Assembly (NCBI RefSeq): GCF_035083965.1
Contig: NC_089723.1
Coordinates: 34,289,193-34,353,192 of the forward strand
Reading direction: 5' to 3'
Source: Branchiostoma lanceolatum
Taxonomy: Eukaryota > Chordata > Leptocardii > Amphioxiformes > Branchiostomatidae
DNA: 64,000 nt
Numbering within the stretch: the stretch's first letter is position 1; the number at the start of each line of letters is the position of its first letter. Of the stretch, positions 59,903-64,000 are shown piece after piece. The translations under genes and the position numbers were made by a program. The notes under the pieces are model-generated. The model was not told where the DNA came from. It ran no database searches and saw nothing but the letters and a program-made list of their open reading frames with translations.

Positions 59903-60030
59903 TTGGCAGGTATTAGATTTGTGACAGATATGTAAGCCCACATGTGGATACTCATTGGATAAGTTCACCCACTATTTCAAACTTTGCTCATTCTATATCT
60001 CGATCGCATCGAGTGAAGACGAAATCAAGG

Positions 60031-63000
60031 ATGACCTTTGGATTTCAGGCGCCGTTTTTTGTGGTGTTTGTTTCCGTAGCTGTGTGGCTGGTGGCAGTTC
60101 AACCGTGTCAATCGCAAGGTGGGCCTTGTTCATTTTAATGGCAAAGCTATTATTCTAGCGTGTAATGTCCTGATAACGTATCTTCTTGTGTGACCTATGC
60201 CTGCGTGATTATAGCTGATAAAAGACCATATGTGATTACTGACTGAATAATTGCCACATGTATTACATATAAAAGAATGGATGTTTGACCTTGGTACATA
60301 TAAAGCAAATGAAAGTGGTAATGGGATAAAAGTATGTGTCTTGTTTCCAACTTCTTTGAAATAATGCCCTTTTTGTCAGTCGTTTCAGGGCAAAGTTTGA
60401 CTTTCATTAGATGGGATCGTGCTTGTTTGCTCGTTTATGAGAAGGATATTTATCTTAGTAGATCTCTATCGACGACAATCAAACGAGCAAACTGTCCTTT
60501 GGAGTATACCCTCACTGTATTGACAGCTTATCGACCTATCAGATAATTACGATAATAAGTTGATGATGATTACTTCAAAAAAGACACTTTGTATGTCAGC
60601 ATTCCTTTCCCGAAATAAAGTTTCCTGGCACACTGGGCGCATCGCGGTCGGGTACATTTTCAAATTTGAAGTTACGGTCGTTTTTTTACTTCCGTAGGTT
60701 ACAAGAATTATGTAAACGTGTACAAAAAATCAAGGTTCCATCGCTTCAGTTATTTAAGGGATATGAATTATCGTCATGGTTAAGCCCGTGTCACACTTTT
60801 CGGATCTTCCCACTACCCGACGATTTCCCAAACAAGGTCGGCGCTGGGTTGGGAGTATCCTGGAATCCATTCTATTCTTGATCCATTTCCCCCCTCCGGA
60901 TCACACCCAAGCGAAATATGACTTTCCCAACTTTGATTTTTCAAAATTTATAGTCGGTTAGGACAGACGACTTTTAAAGACTAGAAGTTAACCTCGTCGA
61001 CCAACTCCCAACCACAGATGACCTTGCTCACGACTAACTCCCAACCATGGTCTGGAGAAGGTCGGGAGGCCATGGTCGGGTATGTGTGATGGGGGCTTAA
61101 ACGCAGTGCCAGGTGAAATAACACTGGATACACAGGTAAACACGTTTTCTCCAGGGCTTCTCATCCCCATTTCTGACATTCCGAACAGTAGAAACATGAC
61201 ATTGTTATTTGCCATGCAACTAATGCAGTACGTGCACGATGATGTACAAAACAAAATGTTGATTTTGTCGACGAGAAGAGTCGAACAAAACACGAATCAC
61301 GATCAGACACACACACCAGGGATAACGTCCTGACAAGGAGTGTGGCCATTGAATAGGAAGAGAAAACGAAACCTCATATCTGATAACGTTTGGCATATCT
61401 ATCAAAGTTCAGGAGAATGAAATATCAATTTACATACCGCCATGCATGATAGAAAATGGTTTGGGTAATAGCTGGTAACGCTTCTATTATTTTAAAACCT
61501 CCATAAACACATATCGTTGTCAAAGGTAGAGCGCCGAGCAACATATACAATGATGTTGTATTCAGAACAGATTAGTGTAAGTTGTGTCAACCTAAGTGAC
61601 CTTGATTTCAGTCGTCGACAGAAAATGGCAGTGTTACAAATTCTGATGAATGTCTTGAACCAGTGTGTAATGAGTTGAGTCACTGTGTTTGAAAACGCCC
61701 ACGTTTGTCACATCCCAAGACAATTTACGGTATGCGAAAGTACAATTGTTTAGTGATCGACGAAAGTAATATTTCTTACATGTTTTGTCGTCTGAAAGCT
61801 GATACGTTAATCCCTGTCACACATTCACGCCCCCCCCCCCCCCCCACGAATTTGCTCCCAACCACTCCCGCTCCCCAACCAAGGTCGGCACTGGGCTGGG
61901 AGTAACCTGGAATCTATCCTATTCTAGCTCCGGTTTACTCCTCTGGTCGCATCCAAGCAGAATGTGACTTTCCCAAGTACTTCCGACTGAGGTTCATAGT
62001 CGGCTGTTGCTAGTAGACAAACTCGCCGACCAACTTCCAACCACAAAATGATCTTGCTTATGACTAACTGCCAACGTTCTGGGGAAGGTTAGGAGAGGCC
62101 ATGGTCGGCTATGTATGACATGGGCTTCAGATTAGACCTAAAGTCAAGGGTATGATTTTTATGACAGCGATACCAAGTACAAGCTGTAATAACATTTACA
62201 ATGTACTGTCACGTTCTTTCATAGCTCTACGTTTTGTGATTACAAACAAATACCTACAAGGTAGCACTGAGAAGCACCTTTTTTCATATTTCATATTTCG
62301 TTTCAGTGGGATGCGTTATTCTATCTTGAACACACGCTCTCTTTTGAAGTTATCACAGGAAGCTGTAACGCCTCTCTTGGTATGCAAAATGGTCTGATCG
62401 AGAACGACCAGATCAACGCGTCGTCCTACAACCGGACCGGGTACGAGGGTTGGCGGGCCCGGCTGCACGGGGACCGGGCATGGTGGATGGCCATGGGCGA
62501 CACCGACAGATGGATACAGGTCTCAACATTCATAACTTGGACCTTTTAGAGATTTGTTAATACTGAAGAATGTCATACATGTATCTTATACATAACACAT
62601 TGCGGTACAACAAAGTTTTGTTTGTATGTTTTTGTTTTGTTTGTTTGTTGTTTGTTTCTTTGTATTGCATACCCGTTAAACCACCTCATTGCGTAACACA
62701 CAAAGTTTGGACTGAACAGTACAAGCTGCATATCCGGACAGATTTAGATGGTCCACTCACACCGGGAAGGACCACCGCTCTTTTTGATAAGTGCGTTGGG
62801 TTCTTTTACGTGCTCGCGGTGTGGCTCCCCTCAAACACAGGACCTCTATTTAACGTTCGATTCGATATATATATTCATTTTTACCTGAGTGAAGTAAGGA
62901 AAGTCGTGCATTGTGCACAGCGTCCATGGCATGTCAGGGGATTCGAAACCAGGACCTCTGGGTTCTGGGCCAAATACCCTGAGCTTTATGCTAGCATGAC

Positions 63001-63368
63001 GTCAGCAAGAGAAATGGCACAGCGGTTGATACGGTTACACTATCAAGTTTTGCTACAATACACACATGTCCTACTCACATCCTACGGTTGGACATAAGTT
63101 TTATTGAAAACGAAAGAAGATGTATTTCCATCTGCAATATTTCTGTTAATCATTTTGTCAAACGTTTGATGACATGTTTACACCTGTCTTTCCCTCCTAG
63201 TCTTACATCTATGTCGTTGTATCGTTTCTCTAGGTGGATTTTAAGTCCCGAGCCCCGCGCATTGTCACGGGTATCCAGACGCAGGGACTGTGGGGAGGGT
63301 GGGTCACGTCATACACCGTCTCCTATAGCAACGACAGCGTGGACTGGACCATGTACGGGGGTGGACAG
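60031..63368 (+). CDS. Second discoidin (F5/8C) gene, 5' part only
   Basis: Exon 1 (60031-60118) encodes a signal peptide (MTFGFQAPFFVVFVSVAVWL) and ends in phase 1. Exon 2 (62359-62519; GSCNASLGMQNGLIENDQIN, WRARLHGD, DRWIQ) and exon 3 (63234-63368; VDFKSRAPRIVTGIQTQG, WVTSYTVSYSND, WTMYGGGQ) give the first two thirds of an F5/8 type C domain with the same intron phases (1, 0, 0) as the gene at 43704. The exon 2 donor is GTCTCA, weaker than usual. The next exon, expected to start VFxGN, lies beyond the window. Other domains are unknown. Long intron 1 holds two MITE copies. Confidence 0.75.
60784..61096. mobile_element. MITE family M-TTAA, copy 2
   Basis: Ends GCCCGTGTCACAC and GTGTGATGGGGGC are inverted and flanked by perfect TTAA (60780-60783, 61097-61100), as in piggyBac-type elements. 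Inner CAAGGTCGGCGCTGGG, CCAACTCCCAACCA and GGCCATGGTCGG blocks match copy 3. Confidence 0.7.
61811..62125. mobile_element. MITE family M-TTAA, copy 3
   Basis: Same orientation and length as copy 2, with TTAA on the left (61807-61810) and TTCA on the right. A run of about 17 C lies at 61831-61848. Confidence 0.65.
62713..63020. repeat. Interspersed repeat R2, copy 2, with B-box-like element on the minus strand
   Basis: The first half matches 17960-18115. In the second half the minus strand reads CCTGGTTTCGAATCCCC, a good RNA polymerase III B box, with a less clear A box upstream. It may be a tRNA-derived SINE or a composite of two repeats. Confidence 0.45.
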
Positions 63369-64000
63369 GTTAGCTAACTTGTTTCTCCTGCTGACTGGGT
63401 TGGGTGCATATTTGATTTCTGAGAAATGACACATTTCATTGTCCATTGATTGTCCTTGCACTTTTTATTCGTTAACTTATCTTATGTTTTTGCCCCTAAC
63501 CTCTGTGATTTATTTTTTTAATGCCATACAAGACACATGGAAGTTAAACACACTTCACTGCCAGTGGACTAGCCTCCTGCTGCAGTGATTGCACCACAGT
63601 GTGGCCCAGGGCTATGGAACGGAGATGGGCACCGCCCTATACATCAATAGTGGTGTGGGAGGATTTTAACTTACTAGTAACTAACATACAAGACAGATTA
63701 GGATTGATGCTAGGTTACACCACCTTCCCACTAGTGGCTGCGACCGCGCTGCCACCAAAGATTCGACGATTCACTCAACAAATGTCATAGCCAAAGAACA
63801 CATTTTTTAAAGTCTTGTGTAGTTGTGCGTTTTGTTGTCTTTTACATCATGCTTTTACATATGGATTATATTCCACAAAGGGTCACACAAATTCAATTTT
63901 GGTTGCTCACAGGTGATAGATCAGTGATCGTCATCTAGTTGAAAGGGGACGTTAACAAAATGTATTTTACTCCCTATTTTTGGTCATAGATTCTCGCTGG
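63369..64000. other. Intron of the second discoidin gene to the window end
   Basis: No exon was recognised. GTAGTTGTGCGTTTTGTTGTC TTTTA near 63817 resembles the inner part of the MITE at 17297 (CTGCGTGTTTTGTTGTCTTTTA), so a related fragment may lie here. Confidence 0.35.

Overview
The window looks like cephalochordate (amphioxus, Branchiostoma) genomic DNA. It is AT-leaning and rich in introns and interspersed repeats. It carries tandemly duplicated single-pass membrane receptors of families known to be expanded in amphioxus (WSC-like, SRCR, discoidin F5/8C, LRR). No ribosomal RNA or clear functional tRNA gene was seen. Species assignment is inference.

Layout: (1) 0.2-2.1 kb, a PIF1/Helitron-like helicase remnant and the 3' end of an unrecognised acidic coiled-coil gene. 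(2) 3.4-23.5 kb, five tandem plus-strand genes (here WSC-R1 to WSC-R5), each with six exons: signal peptide, one WSC or WSC-like ectodomain, Ser/Thr-rich stalk, one transmembrane exon and a tyrosine-rich tail. (3) 25.6-39.4 kb, two plus-strand genes (SRCR-R1, SRCR-R2) with an unrecognised Cys-rich domain, one SRCR domain split over two exons, a stalk, a TM exon and a tail. (4) 43.7-46.8 kb, a discoidin + EGF + mucin-like stalk + TM gene. (5) 47.3-54.0 kb, a degenerate tandem repeat array that runs into the 3' flank of (6) a minus-strand, uninterrupted 1207-codon LRR receptor (54.1-57.7 kb) whose roughly 800-residue tail carries four arrays of tyrosine motifs. (7) 60.0-63.4 kb, the first three exons of a second discoidin gene that leaves the window.

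Exon boundaries were read by hand from GT/GC-AG signals, reading-frame continuity and comparison between paralogues. In the three multi-exon receptor families the signal-peptide exon ends in phase 1, most or all extracellular introns are phase 1 (the discoidin exons also use phase 0), and the TM exon runs from phase 1 to phase 2.

The tails suggest phosphotyrosine signalling. WSC-R1 and R2 carry several YxN (Grb2-type) motifs and one ITIM-like LVYxDV. WSC-R3, R4 and R5 carry YxxV/I/L series. In WSC-R4 a 30-bp coding minisatellite makes a textbook ITAM spacing, YSSL-x6-YTSL-x6-YTAL. The LRR receptor has YEND, YDND, hemITAM-like DQDYMTL and YVTF arrays. WSC-R3 looks like a chimera of an R1/R2-type ectodomain and an R4/R5-type tail. 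All five WSC genes share an upstream TGACCTNTGACC (DR1-like) plus GGAAG (Ets-like) block. The best candidate for an undescribed system is therefore a multi-family cluster of putative paired activating/inhibitory receptors. This is inference from sequence.
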